DNA of 64,000 bases from CAVUMR01 sp963742715 (GTDB lineage Bacteria; Actinomycetota; Actinomycetes; Mycobacteriales; Micromonosporaceae). The stretch is taken from the NCBI GenBank assembly GCA_963742715.1, contig CAVUMR010000002.1, positions 434,001 to 498,000 of the forward strand. Reading direction: 5' to 3'. Below, in pieces: positions 1-8,782 of this stretch (its first letter is position 1; the number at the start of each line of letters is the position of its first letter). Below the pieces are notes generated by a model. The model was not told the DNA's origin, did not search any database, and saw only the letters and a program-made list of their open reading frames with translations. The position numbers were made by a program, and so were the translations under genes.

Positions 1-128
1 TGCTTCTCGACGGGTGCTTCTCGACGGGTCGGCGGGCGTCCGTCCGGCACTGGCGCCGGCCGTTCCGTTCCTGGCTCGCGCTGCCCGTCGGCCGGACGAT
101 TACGGTCCGGAGTCGCGTTGGTGACTGC

Positions 129-194
129 ACGTGCTTAATAGGGCGCCGACAGTAAGCACGGCACGTTCGTGCCAACCCGCTACGGGGAGGCGTC
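129..194 (+). promoter_or_regulatory. upstream region of the first gene with two inverted repeats
   Basis: This stretch precedes the first gene. It holds GTGCTTA at 131-137 mirrored by TAAGCAC at 153-159, directly followed by GGCACG-TT-CGTGCC at 160-173. A purine-rich ribosome site (GGGGAGG) lies just before the ATG at 195. The dyads could be an operator or an mRNA leader hairpin; no regulator is identifiable. Positions 1-28 also carry a 14-base direct repeat (TGCTTCTCGACGGG twice), which may be the tail of a border repeat belonging to the gene to the left. Confidence 0.3.
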
Positions 195-1382
195 ATGCGG
201 CGCAGATCATGGCATCAGAAACTGCTCGGGCTCTTTGTCGGCATCGTCGGGATGGTCGCGATGCTGGTCGTCGCGCCAGCGCCCGCGTACGCCGCGACGG
301 CGTCCTGGCAGCAGGACGGCTATAACGCCACAGACAGCGGCTACAACCCCCTGGAAACCGCGATCACCCCGGCCACCGTCGGGAACCTGGACTACCGCTG
401 GTCGCTCACCTCGCCGGTGGTCCGGGACGCGTGCTCAAAGCAGTCGCGACCGGTGGTGGCTGGTGGCCGGATGTTCGCCGGCAACCAGGCCGGCATCGGC
501 GCGTACGACGCGGCCACAGGTAAAAGGTTGTGGTTCACGAAGTATGGCCGCCCCTCCGATTCGGCCACTCCGATCCTCGCCGTGGTTTCCGGTCGGCTGT
601 ACGTGGCCAGCAGTGAGTGCACGTCGGAGAGCGACCCGAGCACCGCAATCTTTGCGCTGGACGCGGCGACCGGCCATCAGCTGTGGCTGACCGGACACGA
701 CGGCCATGTGTCCATGGTGGTGGACAAGGGTGTCGTCGCGGTGTCCGGCTTCGGCCTGGGCGGTGCGGTGACCACCGGTTTCCAGGCGACCGATGGCGCG
801 AAGCTGTGGTCGCGCTCGGGTGAACTTCTTGCCGGCTCGGTGTCCGCCGACGGCCGGCTGCTGCTTCGACGGGACGACGACAGCGGTGCGGTGGGCACCC
901 GAGCGGTGAGCATCCTCACCGGCGCGCCGCTCTGGACCAACACCAAGGACTGGTACGCATTGGCCGCCAGCCCGGCCGGCAACCGGGTATTCGTCCGGAC
1001 CGGCACCGGCGGGCTCGCCGCGGTCGACCCCGGCAACGGTGCGGTGCTGTGGTCGGTGGCGACCGGCGGCTACGCCGCAGCCGTCGACCAGAACCGGATC
1101 TACGTCGCCCGCGACTCGGGCGGTGTGGCGGCGCGCAACGTGACCACCGGCGCGCAAGTCTGGGGGAGTGCGCAGTCAACCCTCGGCCAAGTGAACAAGC
1201 CCATCGTGGCCGGCGGCGTTCTCTACCTGACATCAGTCAGCGGCACGGTCCTCACGATGCGCGCGGGCACTGGCGATTTCATCGACTCGTTCCTCATCCA
1301 TGACGTCGTTGGGCACCCTGTCGTCGTCAATGGCCGGCTGTACGTGACCGACGGTCGAGTGCTGGACATGTTCAGCTTGTAG
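195..1382 (+). CDS. secreted PQQ-like beta-propeller protein
   Basis: The protein has 395 residues. A signal peptide covers about residues 1-33: basic start MRRRSWHQK, hydrophobic core, and AYA-A cleavage region. The mature part is made of PQQ-type propeller blades, recognisable from repeated (A/G)xDxxTGxxLW signatures such as AYDAATGKRLWF, ALDAATGHQLWL and AVDPGNGAVLWS. This fold is usually a scaffold for protein binding or, less often, a quinoprotein. No PQQ-dehydrogenase catalytic motif is visible, so a structural or binding role outside the membrane is more likely. The start is supported by GGGGAGG a few bases upstream. It is a single-gene unit closed by a strong hairpin. Confidence 0.8.
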   Translation: MRRRSWHQKLLGLFVGIVGMVAMLVVAPAPAYAATASWQQDGYNATDSGYNPLETAITPATVGNLDYRWSLTSPVVRDACSKQSRPVVAGGRMFAGNQAGIGAYDAATGKRLWFTKYGRPSDSATPILAVVSGRLYVASSECTSESDPSTAIFALDAATGHQLWLTGHDGHVSMVVDKGVVAVSGFGLGGAVTTGFQATDGAKLWSRSGELLAGSVSADGRLLLRRDDDSGAVGTRAVSILTGAPLWTNTKDWYALAASPAGNRVFVRTGTGGLAAVDPGNGAVLWSVATGGYAAAVDQNRIYVARDSGGVAARNVTTGAQVWGSAQSTLGQVNKPIVAGGVLYLTSVSGTVLTMRAGTGDFIDSFLIHDVVGHPVVVNGRLYVTDGRVLDMFSL

Positions 1383-1391
1383 AGCCGTCCC

Positions 1392-1426
1392 GGCCGGGGC
1401 TCGGCGCACCGTGCTGAGCCCCGGCC
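1392..1426 (+). terminator. hairpin terminator after the propeller gene
   Basis: A 14-base stem (GGCCGGGGCTCGGC at 1392-1405 against GCTGAGCCCCGGCC at 1413-1426, one G-U pair) encloses a 7-base loop. It begins ten bases after the stop at 1382. There is no U-run, which is common for actinomycete terminators. Confidence 0.7.
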
Positions 1427-1446
1427 GTCGGCCTAGGCTCGCGGTC

Positions 1447-2601
1447 ATGGCCGCGGATGTACTGATCATCGGGTTGGGCAGCATGGGCAGTGCTGCCGCG
1501 TACCACCTGGCCAGCCGGGGCGCGCGAGTGATCGGGTTGGAGCGGTTCACCCCGCCGCACGACCAGGGCTCGCACGCGGGCGGTTCCAGGATCATCCGGC
1601 AGGCGTACTTCGAGGGTGCGGAGTACGTACCGCTGGTGCGACGGGCGTACGAGCTGTGGCGGGAGATCGAACAGGCCACCGGTACCAGCCTGATGACGAT
1701 CACCGGTGGGCTCATGATCGGCCGGCCGCAGGCTCGTACCGTCGCCGGCTCGCTCGCCTCGGCGCGGCAGCACGGGCTCGCGCACGAGGTGCTCGACGCG
1801 GACGAGTTGCGCCGGCGGTACCCGGTGTTCGCCCCGCACGACGAGGACATCGCCGTGTACGAGGCGGTCGCCGGAGTGGTACGTCCGGAGGACGCGGTCG
1901 CGGCCCAGCTGACCTTGGCGGCTCGCGCCGGCGCGGACCTGCGGTACGGCGTGCGGGTCAATGGCTGGTCGGCCGACCGCGACGGGGTGCGGGTCGAGAC
2001 GGACGCCGGCACGCTCAGCGCGGACCGGCTGGTGATCTGCCCGGGAGCCTGGGCTCCGGCGGTACTCGCGGACCTCGGCGTCCCGTTCGTGGTCGAGCGG
2101 CAGCTCCAGCACTGGTGGCAGCCGAGCGGCGATCCCGGCAGGTTCGGTACCGGCGAGCTGCCGATCTGGATCTGGGAGTCCACCGACGGCGTGCAGGGGT
2201 ACGGCTTCCCGGCCAACGACCAGGGCGTGAAGACCGCGTTCTTCCGGGCCGGCGGCCCGACCAGCGCGGACAGTGTCGATCGGGTCATCCACGACGACGA
2301 GGTGGCCGCCATGCACGACTGGCTCGCGGCTCGGGTGCCGGACCTGCCCGATCGCTGGCTGGCCGGGAAGAGCTGCCTCTACACGAACAGCCCGGATGAG
2401 CATTTCGTCATCGGCCGGCATCCCGACCACGAGCGGGTCGCGGTGGCCTGCGGATTCTCCGGCCACGGCTTCAAGTTCTCGCCGGTGGTCGGGGAGATCC
2501 TGGCCGACCTCGCGCTGGCCGGCCGCACCGAGCACCCGATCGACCTGTTCGATCCGGCCCGGTTCCGGGCCACGCCCGCGCCGACGGACCGGCAAGCGTG
2601 A
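1447..2601 (+). CDS. FAD-dependent oxidoreductase, sarcosine / N-methyl-L-tryptophan oxidase type
   Basis: The protein has 384 residues from the ATG at 1447; an upstream in-frame start at 1411 would add 12 residues lying inside the preceding hairpin region and is unlikely. Residues 5-30 form the Rossmann dinucleotide motif IIGLGSMGSAAAYHLASRG. The C-terminal segment GKSCLYTNSPDEHF contains the cysteine that binds FAD covalently in monomeric sarcosine and N-methyltryptophan oxidases, followed by a GFSGHGFKFSP segment typical of the family. It is expected to demethylate or oxidise an N-methyl amino acid in the cytoplasm, giving H2O2; the substrate cannot be told from sequence. Its last 12 codons are the first copy of a 36-bp tandem repeat. 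Confidence 0.85.
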   Translation: MAADVLIIGLGSMGSAAAYHLASRGARVIGLERFTPPHDQGSHAGGSRIIRQAYFEGAEYVPLVRRAYELWREIEQATGTSLMTITGGLMIGRPQARTVAGSLASARQHGLAHEVLDADELRRRYPVFAPHDEDIAVYEAVAGVVRPEDAVAAQLTLAARAGADLRYGVRVNGWSADRDGVRVETDAGTLSADRLVICPGAWAPAVLADLGVPFVVERQLQHWWQPSGDPGRFGTGELPIWIWESTDGVQGYGFPANDQGVKTAFFRAGGPTSADSVDRVIHDDEVAAMHDWLAARVPDLPDRWLAGKSCLYTNSPDEHFVIGRHPDHERVAVACGFSGHGFKFSPVVGEILADLALAGRTEHPIDLFDPARFRATPAPTDRQA

Positions 2602-2703
2602 CGGGCCACGCCCGTGCCGACGGACCGGCAAGCATGACGGGCCACGCCCGCGCCGACGGACCGGCAAGCGTGACGGGCCACGCCAGCGCCGATGGACACG
2701 TGA
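2567..2703 (+). repeat. 36-bp tandem repeat duplicating a stop/start junction
   Basis: There are three full copies (2567-2602, 2603-2638, 2639-2674) and a partial, diverged fourth. The period is exactly 12 codons. Copy 1 is the end of the oxidase gene and contains its TGA at 2599. Later copies repeat the same tail and place TGA at 2635, 2671 and 2701. Each of the four stops overlaps a possible in-frame start of the next gene: GTGA at 2598, ATGA at 2634, GTGA at 2670 and GTGA at 2700. Confidence 0.9.
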
Positions 2704-3347
2704 CGGCCATCGACGGTCACGGGACCAGGGCCACCCCAGAGCGGTACGGCGACCTTGCCGACCGGATCCTGGCCGCGCCGCCGAGGCTGGGACCGGTACG
2801 GCTGGTCGCGGTCGACGGTCCGGCCGGGTCGGGCAAGACCACGTTCGCGGCGCGACTGGTCGACGCGTTCACGGCGGCCGGAGTCGAGGCGCCGACGGTA
2901 CACACGGATGATCTGCTCGAAGGCTGGGCCGACCTGGTCAGCTTCTGGCCGCGGCTGGCCGAGTGGGTGCTCGATCCGCTGCGAGCTGGCGAACCGGCCC
3001 GCTACCGGCGGTACGACTGGGAAGCCGAGCGGTTCGGTGACGACTGGCAGGAGCTGGCGGTACCACCCGTGCTGGTGCTCGAAGGGGTGACCAGCGCCCG
3101 GGCCGCGATCCGACCGGAGCTCACGATGGCTGTTTTCGTCACCGCCGAGCCGGACCGCCGGCTGGCCCGCGGCATCGCCCGGGACGGTGAGCAGCTCCGG
3201 GATCAGTGGGTCCGGTGGATGCTTGACGAGCAGCGTCACTTCACCGACGACCGGACCGCCGGGCAGGTCGACCTGGTCGTAGACGGCGACCCGGAAGTCG
3301 GGCACGATCCGCACAAGGAGTACGTACGGCTGAGGATGCGCGGCTGA
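2598..3347 (+). CDS. P-loop kinase of the uridine kinase / AAA-like family
   Basis: The protein has 249 residues from GTG 2598, or 237, 225 or 215 from the in-frame starts at 2634, 2670 and 2700. The extra N-terminus is only the TGHARADGPAS repeat, so the conserved protein probably begins near 2700. Walker A is clear (AVDGPAGSGKTTFAARL), followed by a TDDLLEGW segment like the substrate lid of uridine kinases. It is likely a cytoplasmic small-molecule kinase; the substrate is unknown. The gene overlaps the oxidase stop in an NTGA junction, suggesting coupled translation. Which start is used is the main uncertainty. Confidence 0.75.
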   Translation: MTGHARADGPASMTGHARADGPASVTGHASADGHVTAIDGHGTRATPERYGDLADRILAAPPRLGPVRLVAVDGPAGSGKTTFAARLVDAFTAAGVEAPTVHTDDLLEGWADLVSFWPRLAEWVLDPLRAGEPARYRRYDWEAERFGDDWQELAVPPVLVLEGVTSARAAIRPELTMAVFVTAEPDRRLARGIARDGEQLRDQWVRWMLDEQRHFTDDRTAGQVDLVVDGDPEVGHDPHKEYVRLRMRG

Positions 3348-3448
3348 ACCGCCGCCTGACCAGGGTCGACAGCGCGCACGTGAGCACGCACGGGGTGGCC
3401 GACCGGTGCCAGTGACGGCGACGGTCGGACCGGACGGAGGGGACTGGC

Positions 3449-4594
3449 ATGGCCAGCGACGGCAGGATCGATCGGGACGGCGGCGACACCGGGGCCGACG
3501 GCCCTGACGACGCGGACGGCACTCCGGTACGAGCCCGGACCACGCTGACCGGCATCAGCTCCCGCGCCTGGGAACACCCGGCCGACCGTGGCGCGCTGGT
3601 CGCGCTGCGTGGACTGCGCGGCTTCGACGAGGTGCTGCGGCGTTTCTCCGGGATGTTCGACGAGCGGGCGTACCGGCTGCGCTATCTCGGCTCGGCGATC
3701 CGGGTGGACCACCGGCAGTACTCCCGGGTGCACCGGCTGTTCGCCGAGGCCGGTACCGCTCTCGACGTGGCCGAGCTGCCCGAGCTGTACGTGGAGCTCA
3801 ACGCGTCCCCGAACGGCCGCACGCTCGGGCTCGACCGGCCGTTCATCGTGGTCACCAGCGCCGCCGTCGAGCTGCTCGACGAGTCGGAGCTGCGGTTCCT
3901 ACTGGGGCACGAGCTCGGGCATCTGGGCAGCGGACACGCGGTGTACCGGACGATGCTCGACGTACTGCTCCGACTGGTCGACGGCCTCGGCTGGCTGCCG
4001 GTCGGCGCGCTCGCGTTGCGCGGAATCGTCGCCGCCCTGCACGAGTGGAGCCGCAAGGCCGAGTTGTCCGCCGACCGCGCCGGTCTGCTGGCCGGCCAGG
4101 ATCCGGCCGCGGCACTGCGTACCGCGATGAAGCTCGCCGGTGGCGGCAACCTGGCCGACATCGACACGGCCGCGTTCCTCGAGCAGGCCGCCGAGTACGA
4201 CCGCGCCGGTGACCTCCGGGACAGCCTGATCAAGCTGATGCTGCTGGAGCGGGCGAGCCATCCGTTCCCGGTCGCGCGCGCCGCTGAGCTGCGGCGTTGG
4301 GTCGACGAGGGGGAGTACAGCCGGATTCTGGCCGGTGACTATCCGCGCCGTGCCGATGACGCGCAGGCGTCGATGAGCGACGAGGTGCGGGCCGCGGCCA
4401 ACTCGTACCGGGAGGCGTTCGCGCACTCCCAGGATCCGCTCGCCGGGCTGCTCCGGCGACTCGCCGACACCGGTGCCGGACTGGGTGGCTTCCTCGGCGG
4501 CGGTGCCGATCGGGCCTGGCGCTGGGCGACCCGGGGCGAGCGGCCACCGGCCGACGACGACCAGGCCACCGCGAACGGGTCCGCCTCGGGCTGA
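3449..4594 (+). CDS. M48-family zinc metallopeptidase (HtpX/Ste24-like catalytic domain)
   Basis: The protein has 381 residues. The zinc motif HELGH lies in LLGHELGHLGSGHAVY near residue 155. A downstream glutamate in SRKAELSADRAGL fits the third zinc ligand of M48 enzymes. A hydrophobic stretch between them (around VLLRLVDGLGWLPVGALAL) may associate with the membrane, but there are no clear flanking transmembrane helices, so this is the soluble actinobacterial type. The first ~30 residues are acidic and low-complexity. The likely role is turnover of damaged or membrane-associated proteins. A GGAGG ribosome site precedes the ATG. Confidence 0.85.
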   Translation: MASDGRIDRDGGDTGADGPDDADGTPVRARTTLTGISSRAWEHPADRGALVALRGLRGFDEVLRRFSGMFDERAYRLRYLGSAIRVDHRQYSRVHRLFAEAGTALDVAELPELYVELNASPNGRTLGLDRPFIVVTSAAVELLDESELRFLLGHELGHLGSGHAVYRTMLDVLLRLVDGLGWLPVGALALRGIVAALHEWSRKAELSADRAGLLAGQDPAAALRTAMKLAGGGNLADIDTAAFLEQAAEYDRAGDLRDSLIKLMLLERASHPFPVARAAELRRWVDEGEYSRILAGDYPRRADDAQASMSDEVRAAANSYREAFAHSQDPLAGLLRRLADTGAGLGGFLGGGADRAWRWATRGERPPADDDQATANGSASG

Positions 4595-4604
4595 CCGGCC
4601 CTAC

Positions 4605-4760
4605 CGAACCGGGCGGGCTGAGCCACCCGCCGGCGTCCGGCGACAAGGCCCGGCCGGCGCCCAGCGACAGGGCCCGGCCGGCGCCCGCCAACAGGGCCGG
4701 GCCCCCGCCAACAAGGCCCCGCAGGCGCCCGGCAACAGGGCACCGGCCGGCGGGCATAGC
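4605..4760 (+). repeat. degenerate GC-rich tandem repeat between two peptidase genes
   Basis: The gap between the M48 stop and the M20 start is filled with imperfect ~24-27-base units built on GGCCCGGCCGGCGCCC and (G/C)AACA(G/A)GGC. The run stays open in the frame of the downstream gene (reading ...QGPAGAQRQGPAGARQQG...), but the M20 domain begins at its own ATG at 4770, so the repeat is probably not translated. Confidence 0.6.
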
Positions 4761-4769
4761 ATCCCGGGC

Positions 4770-6137
4770 ATGACCGAGCAGGTGACATCGCTGTCCGAGA
4801 CCGAGATCCGCGCCGCCATCGACCGGGTACTGCCGAGCGTGCGCGCCGACCTGGAGCGGCTGGTACGCATCCCGAGCATCGCGTTCCCCGGCTTCGACCA
4901 CGCCGAGGTGCGCCGCAGCGCGGAGCTGACCGCCGAACTGTGCCGGGCCGCGGGCGTACCCGATGTGCGGATCCTGCAGGTCGACGGCGGGCAACCGGCG
5001 GTCGTGGGCAGGATTCCCGGCCCGCCGAACGCGCCCACGGTCCTGCTCTACGCCCACCATGACGTGCAGCCGATCGGCCCCGGCTGGGACACCGAGCCGT
5101 TCGAGCCGACCGAGGTCGACGGCCGGCTGTACGGCCGGGGTGCCGCCGACGACAAGGCCGGTATCGGCGCGCACCTGGCCGCGATCCGCGCCTTCGACGG
5201 CCACCCGCCGGTGGGCGTGACGCTGTTCATCGAGGGCGAGGAGGAGTCCGGTTCGCCCACGCTGGCCGCGTTCCTGGACCGGTACGCGGACCTGCTCGCC
5301 GCCGACGTGCTGGTGCTGGCCGACTCCGGCAACTGGGACGTCGGCGTCCCGGCGTTGACCACCTCGCTGCGCGGCCTGGCCGACTGCTACGTCGAGGTGA
5401 GCACGCTCGACCACGGAGTACACAGCGGGATGTACGGCGGCGCCGTGCCCGATGCGCTGACCACGCTCTGCCGGGTGCTCGCCACCCTGCACGACGAGGG
5501 GGGCGATGTGGCGGTCGCCGGCCTGCACAGCGCCGGGCCGACCGCGGTGGGGATGCCGTCCGAACGGCTCGCGGCCGAGTCCGGGCTGCTCGACGGCGTA
5601 CAGCTGATCGGCACCGGCTCGATCAGCGAAAGGCTGTGGCACAAGCCGTCGATCACAGTGACCGGCATCGACTGCCCGTCCGTGCGGGACGCGTCGAACA
5701 CCCTGGTGCCGTCGGCCCGAGCCAAGGTCAGCATGCGGCTGGCGCCCGGTGAGGATCCCGAGACGGGGATGGCGGCGCTGTGCTCGCACCTGGAGGCGGC
5801 CGCGCCGTGGGGCGCGAAGATCACGGTGACCCGGGGCGAGTTGGGCGCGCCGTACCGCATCGACTCGGTCGGGCCGGTCTACGACACGGCCCGGGCGGCG
5901 TTCAAGGCGGCCTGGGACGGCGCCGATCCGGTGGACATGGGGGTGGGCGGCTCGATCCCGTTCATCGCCTCGTTCGCCGACGCGTTCCCGGCGGCGGCCA
6001 TCCTGGTCACCGGGGTCGAGGACCCGGACGCCCGGGCGCACGGTGCGAACGAGAGCCTGCACCTCGACGAGTGGCGGCGGGCCTGCCTCGCCGAGGCGTT
6101 GCTGCTGGCCAAGCTCGCGCCCGGAGCGGATGACTGA
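4770..6137 (+). CDS. M20-family dipeptidase
   Basis: The protein has 455 residues, starting at ATG 4770 (MTEQVTSLSE); the frame is open upstream only through the repeat. Metal-binding motifs of M20 peptidases are present: YAHHDVQP near residue 90, GRGAADDKAG carrying the bridging aspartate, and FIEGEEESGS with the catalytic glutamate pair. The C-terminal PHAxE-like region carries the last ligand. The insert between them is the lid/dimerisation domain. It is a cytoplasmic di-zinc enzyme expected to hydrolyse dipeptides or related amides, and matches the usual family length. Confidence 0.9.
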   Translation: MTEQVTSLSETEIRAAIDRVLPSVRADLERLVRIPSIAFPGFDHAEVRRSAELTAELCRAAGVPDVRILQVDGGQPAVVGRIPGPPNAPTVLLYAHHDVQPIGPGWDTEPFEPTEVDGRLYGRGAADDKAGIGAHLAAIRAFDGHPPVGVTLFIEGEEESGSPTLAAFLDRYADLLAADVLVLADSGNWDVGVPALTTSLRGLADCYVEVSTLDHGVHSGMYGGAVPDALTTLCRVLATLHDEGGDVAVAGLHSAGPTAVGMPSERLAAESGLLDGVQLIGTGSISERLWHKPSITVTGIDCPSVRDASNTLVPSARAKVSMRLAPGEDPETGMAALCSHLEAAAPWGAKITVTRGELGAPYRIDSVGPVYDTARAAFKAAWDGADPVDMGVGGSIPFIASFADAFPAAAILVTGVEDPDARAHGANESLHLDEWRRACLAEALLLAKLAPGADD

Positions 6138-6246
6138 GCCGCTGATCAGCACGCGCTGACCACCGCGCCGGGGCGGCCGCCGCCGCGCCGGCCGGGCCGC
6201 CGACGACACAATCACTGATCTCATCGGGTACCGACGGGAGTCGCAC

Positions 6247-7077
6247 ATGTTTCCGCACCGCGAGCCGGTCGTCGGGATGCGCGGCTCGCGCCGGCCGTCG
6301 CTGGTGTTCCTGGCGATCGTCGCGGTACTGGTCGGATCGGGCTGGCTGCTCTGGGCCGAGATCGGCAGCGTCGGCGTGGCCGCGTTCCTGGTCGTGGTGT
6401 CGAGCTGGCTGGTGTCGCTGTGCCTGCACGAGTACGGTCACGCGCTCCTCGCGTACCGGTTCGGCGATGCCGGCGTGGCCGACCGGGGCTACCTGACGCT
6501 CAATCCGCTCAAGTACTCCAACGTGTTCCTGTCCATCGTGCTGCCGGTGCTGTTCGTGCTGCTCGGCGGCATCGGGCTGCCCGGCGGGGCGGTGTGGGTG
6601 GACCGGGGCGCGATCCGGGGCAAGCTGCGCCACAGCTTGATCTCGGCGGCCGGGCCCTTGATCAACGTGGTGTTCACGCTGGTGCTGGGGCTGGCTTTCG
6701 CGGCCGCCGCCGGCTCCGCGGGCTCCGCCGCCGGCGGCCCGGGCACGATCGACCCGACCGGTCCGGGCGCCGAGCACTCCGCGTTCTGGGCGGTACTCGC
6801 GTTCGCCTGCCTGCTGCAGGCGAGCGCGAGCCTGCTCAACCTGCTGCCGGTGCCGGGGCTCGACGGGTACGGCGTGGCCGAACCGTGGCTGCCGGACGAG
6901 TGGCGGCGCGCCGCCGGATATGTCGCGCCGTACGGCCTGCTGATCGTCTTCGCGCTGCTGTGGGATCCGCGGATCAACAACGCGTTCTTCAGCCTGGTGT
7001 TCTGGCTGGTGGACGCGCTGGGCGTGGACCCGGCCGCGGTGGCGGCGGGGGACGGGCTGTTCCGCTTCTGGAGCTGA
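6247..7077 (+). CDS. M50 (site-2 protease) family membrane metallopeptidase
   Basis: The protein has 276 residues and about six hydrophobic segments. The zinc motif HEYGH (SLCLHEYGHALLAYRF) lies in an early helix near residue 60. The second M50 motif, LLNLLPVPGLDGYG, with the metal-binding aspartate, is near residue 200. There is no PDZ domain, as in rhomboid-sized bacterial S2P homologues such as Rip3-type or YwhC-like proteins. It is likely an intramembrane protease for an anti-sigma factor or other membrane substrate, but no sigma/anti-sigma pair lies next to it. Confidence 0.85.
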   Translation: MFPHREPVVGMRGSRRPSLVFLAIVAVLVGSGWLLWAEIGSVGVAAFLVVVSSWLVSLCLHEYGHALLAYRFGDAGVADRGYLTLNPLKYSNVFLSIVLPVLFVLLGGIGLPGGAVWVDRGAIRGKLRHSLISAAGPLINVVFTLVLGLAFAAAAGSAGSAAGGPGTIDPTGPGAEHSAFWAVLAFACLLQASASLLNLLPVPGLDGYGVAEPWLPDEWRRAAGYVAPYGLLIVFALLWDPRINNAFFSLVFWLVDALGVDPAAVAAGDGLFRFWS

Positions 7078-7215
7078 CTGCTCGCCGGCCGGCCCTGCCC
7101 CTGCTGCCACCCGCGAGGTGACGCCGGGCCGAGCGCACCTGAGTGCCGGTGCCGGCCGGTCTTCGGCGAGCGCGGCGACGGGCGAACTGTCGGTGCCAGC
7201 GGCGATGATGGCGGG

Positions 7216-8751
7216 ATGCTGCTCGCCGACCTCGCGGCCACCTCGGTCTCCGTCGCCGCGACCTCGTCCCGCAAGGCCAAGACCGTGCTGCTGGCCGAGT
7301 GCCTGCGCCGGCTGGCTCCGGACGAGACCGTGCCGGGCGTGGCGTACCTCTCCGGTGAGCTGCGGCAACGTCAGATCGGGGTGGGCTGGGCCAGCCTGCG
7401 CGAGGTGCCGCCGCCGGCTCCGGTGAGCACGCTGACCGTCGCCGAGGTGGACGCCGCACTGGCCACCATCGGGGCGCAGAGCGGGCCGGGCTCGCAGGGC
7501 GAGCGGCGGCGGCTGCTCACGGCGCTGTTCGGCGCCGCTACCGAGGGCGAGCAGCGGTTCCTGCGCGGCCTGCTCACCGGTGAGTTGCGGCAGGGCGCGC
7601 TGGAGGGGGTCATGGTCGAGGCCGTCGCGTCGGCTGCCGGCCTGCCCTCATCCGACGTACGGCGGGCGCTGCTGCTCGCCGGTGACCTGCGGGCGGTCGC
7701 CGCGGCCGCGCTGCACGGCGGTGCCGCCGCGCTGGCGGAGTTCCGGCTCACGGTCGGCCGGCCGCTGGCGCCGATGCTGGCCCAGCCATCGTCCAGTGTG
7801 GACGACGCGCTCGGCCGGGTCTGTCCGGCCGCGGTCGACTGGAAGCTCGACGGCATCCGGGTCCAGGTGCATCGGGACGGCGACGACATTTCCGTGTACA
7901 CCCGGAGTCTCGACGACATCACCGGACGGGTGCCGGAGGTGGTGGCGGCGGTGCGGGCGCTCCCGCTGCGCTCCGCCGTACTCGACGGCGAGGCGATCGC
8001 GCTCGCGCCGGACGGTCGGCCCCGGCCGTTCCAGGTGACCGCCAGTCGGGTCGGCCGTCGGGTCGGCCGCACCGCCCGGGCCGGCGAACCGGCGGACGCG
8101 GTGCTCAACTCGTACTTCTTCGACCTGCTGCATCTCGACGGCGCCGATCTGCTCGACGCGCCGGCCCGGGAGCGGTGGGCCGCACTGGACATCGCGGTGC
8201 CATCGACCCTCCGGATCCCGCGGACGATCGCGCACACCGCCGAGGAGGCGTCCGGCGTGTTCGCCGCCGCGCTCGACGCGGGTCACGAGGGCGTCGTGGT
8301 CAAGTCGCTGGACGCGGCGTACGAGGCCGGTCGTCGCGGCGGCGGATGGCTGAAGGTGAAGCCGCGGCACACGCTGGACCTGGTCGTACTGGCCGCGGAA
8401 TGGGGGCATGGCCGGCGCCGGGGCTGGCTGTCCAACCTGCACCTCGGTGCGCGTGATCCCGAGGGCGGCTTCGTGATGCTCGGCAAGACGTTCAAGGGGC
8501 TGACCGACGAGATTCTCGGCTGGCAGACCAAACGGCTGCTCGAACTGGAAGCCCGCCGGGACGAGTGGACCGTGTACGTACGACCGGAGCTGGTGGTGGA
8601 GATCGCCTTCGACGGAGTGCAGACCAGCTCGCGGTATCCGGGCGGCATGGCACTGCGGTTCGCCCGGGTGCTGCGCTACCGGGAGGACAAGCGCGCGGAC
8701 GAGGCGGACACCGTCGAGACGCTACGGATGATCCACACCGGCCGCTCGTAG
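7216..8751 (+). CDS. ligB: ATP-dependent DNA ligase
   Basis: The protein has 511 residues, matching stand-alone actinobacterial ATP-dependent ligases (M. tuberculosis LigB is about 507). Residues ~1-200 form the DNA-binding domain. The nucleotidyltransferase lysine is in DWKLDGIRVQVHR (motif I), followed by motif III SYFFDLLHLDG, motif IV EGVVVKSLD and motif V GGWLKVKPRH. The OB-fold C-terminus ends at TLRMIHTGR. It seals nicks with ATP and is accessory to the NAD-dependent LigA. The gene stands alone and converges with the downstream minus-strand gene. Confidence 0.9.
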   Translation: MLLADLAATSVSVAATSSRKAKTVLLAECLRRLAPDETVPGVAYLSGELRQRQIGVGWASLREVPPPAPVSTLTVAEVDAALATIGAQSGPGSQGERRRLLTALFGAATEGEQRFLRGLLTGELRQGALEGVMVEAVASAAGLPSSDVRRALLLAGDLRAVAAAALHGGAAALAEFRLTVGRPLAPMLAQPSSSVDDALGRVCPAAVDWKLDGIRVQVHRDGDDISVYTRSLDDITGRVPEVVAAVRALPLRSAVLDGEAIALAPDGRPRPFQVTASRVGRRVGRTARAGEPADAVLNSYFFDLLHLDGADLLDAPARERWAALDIAVPSTLRIPRTIAHTAEEASGVFAAALDAGHEGVVVKSLDAAYEAGRRGGGWLKVKPRHTLDLVVLAAEWGHGRRRGWLSNLHLGARDPEGGFVMLGKTFKGLTDEILGWQTKRLLELEARRDEWTVYVRPELVVEIAFDGVQTSSRYPGGMALRFARVLRYREDKRADEADTVETLRMIHTGRS

Positions 8752-8782
8752 AAGGCCCCGCCCCGCGACAGCAGACCGCGCG

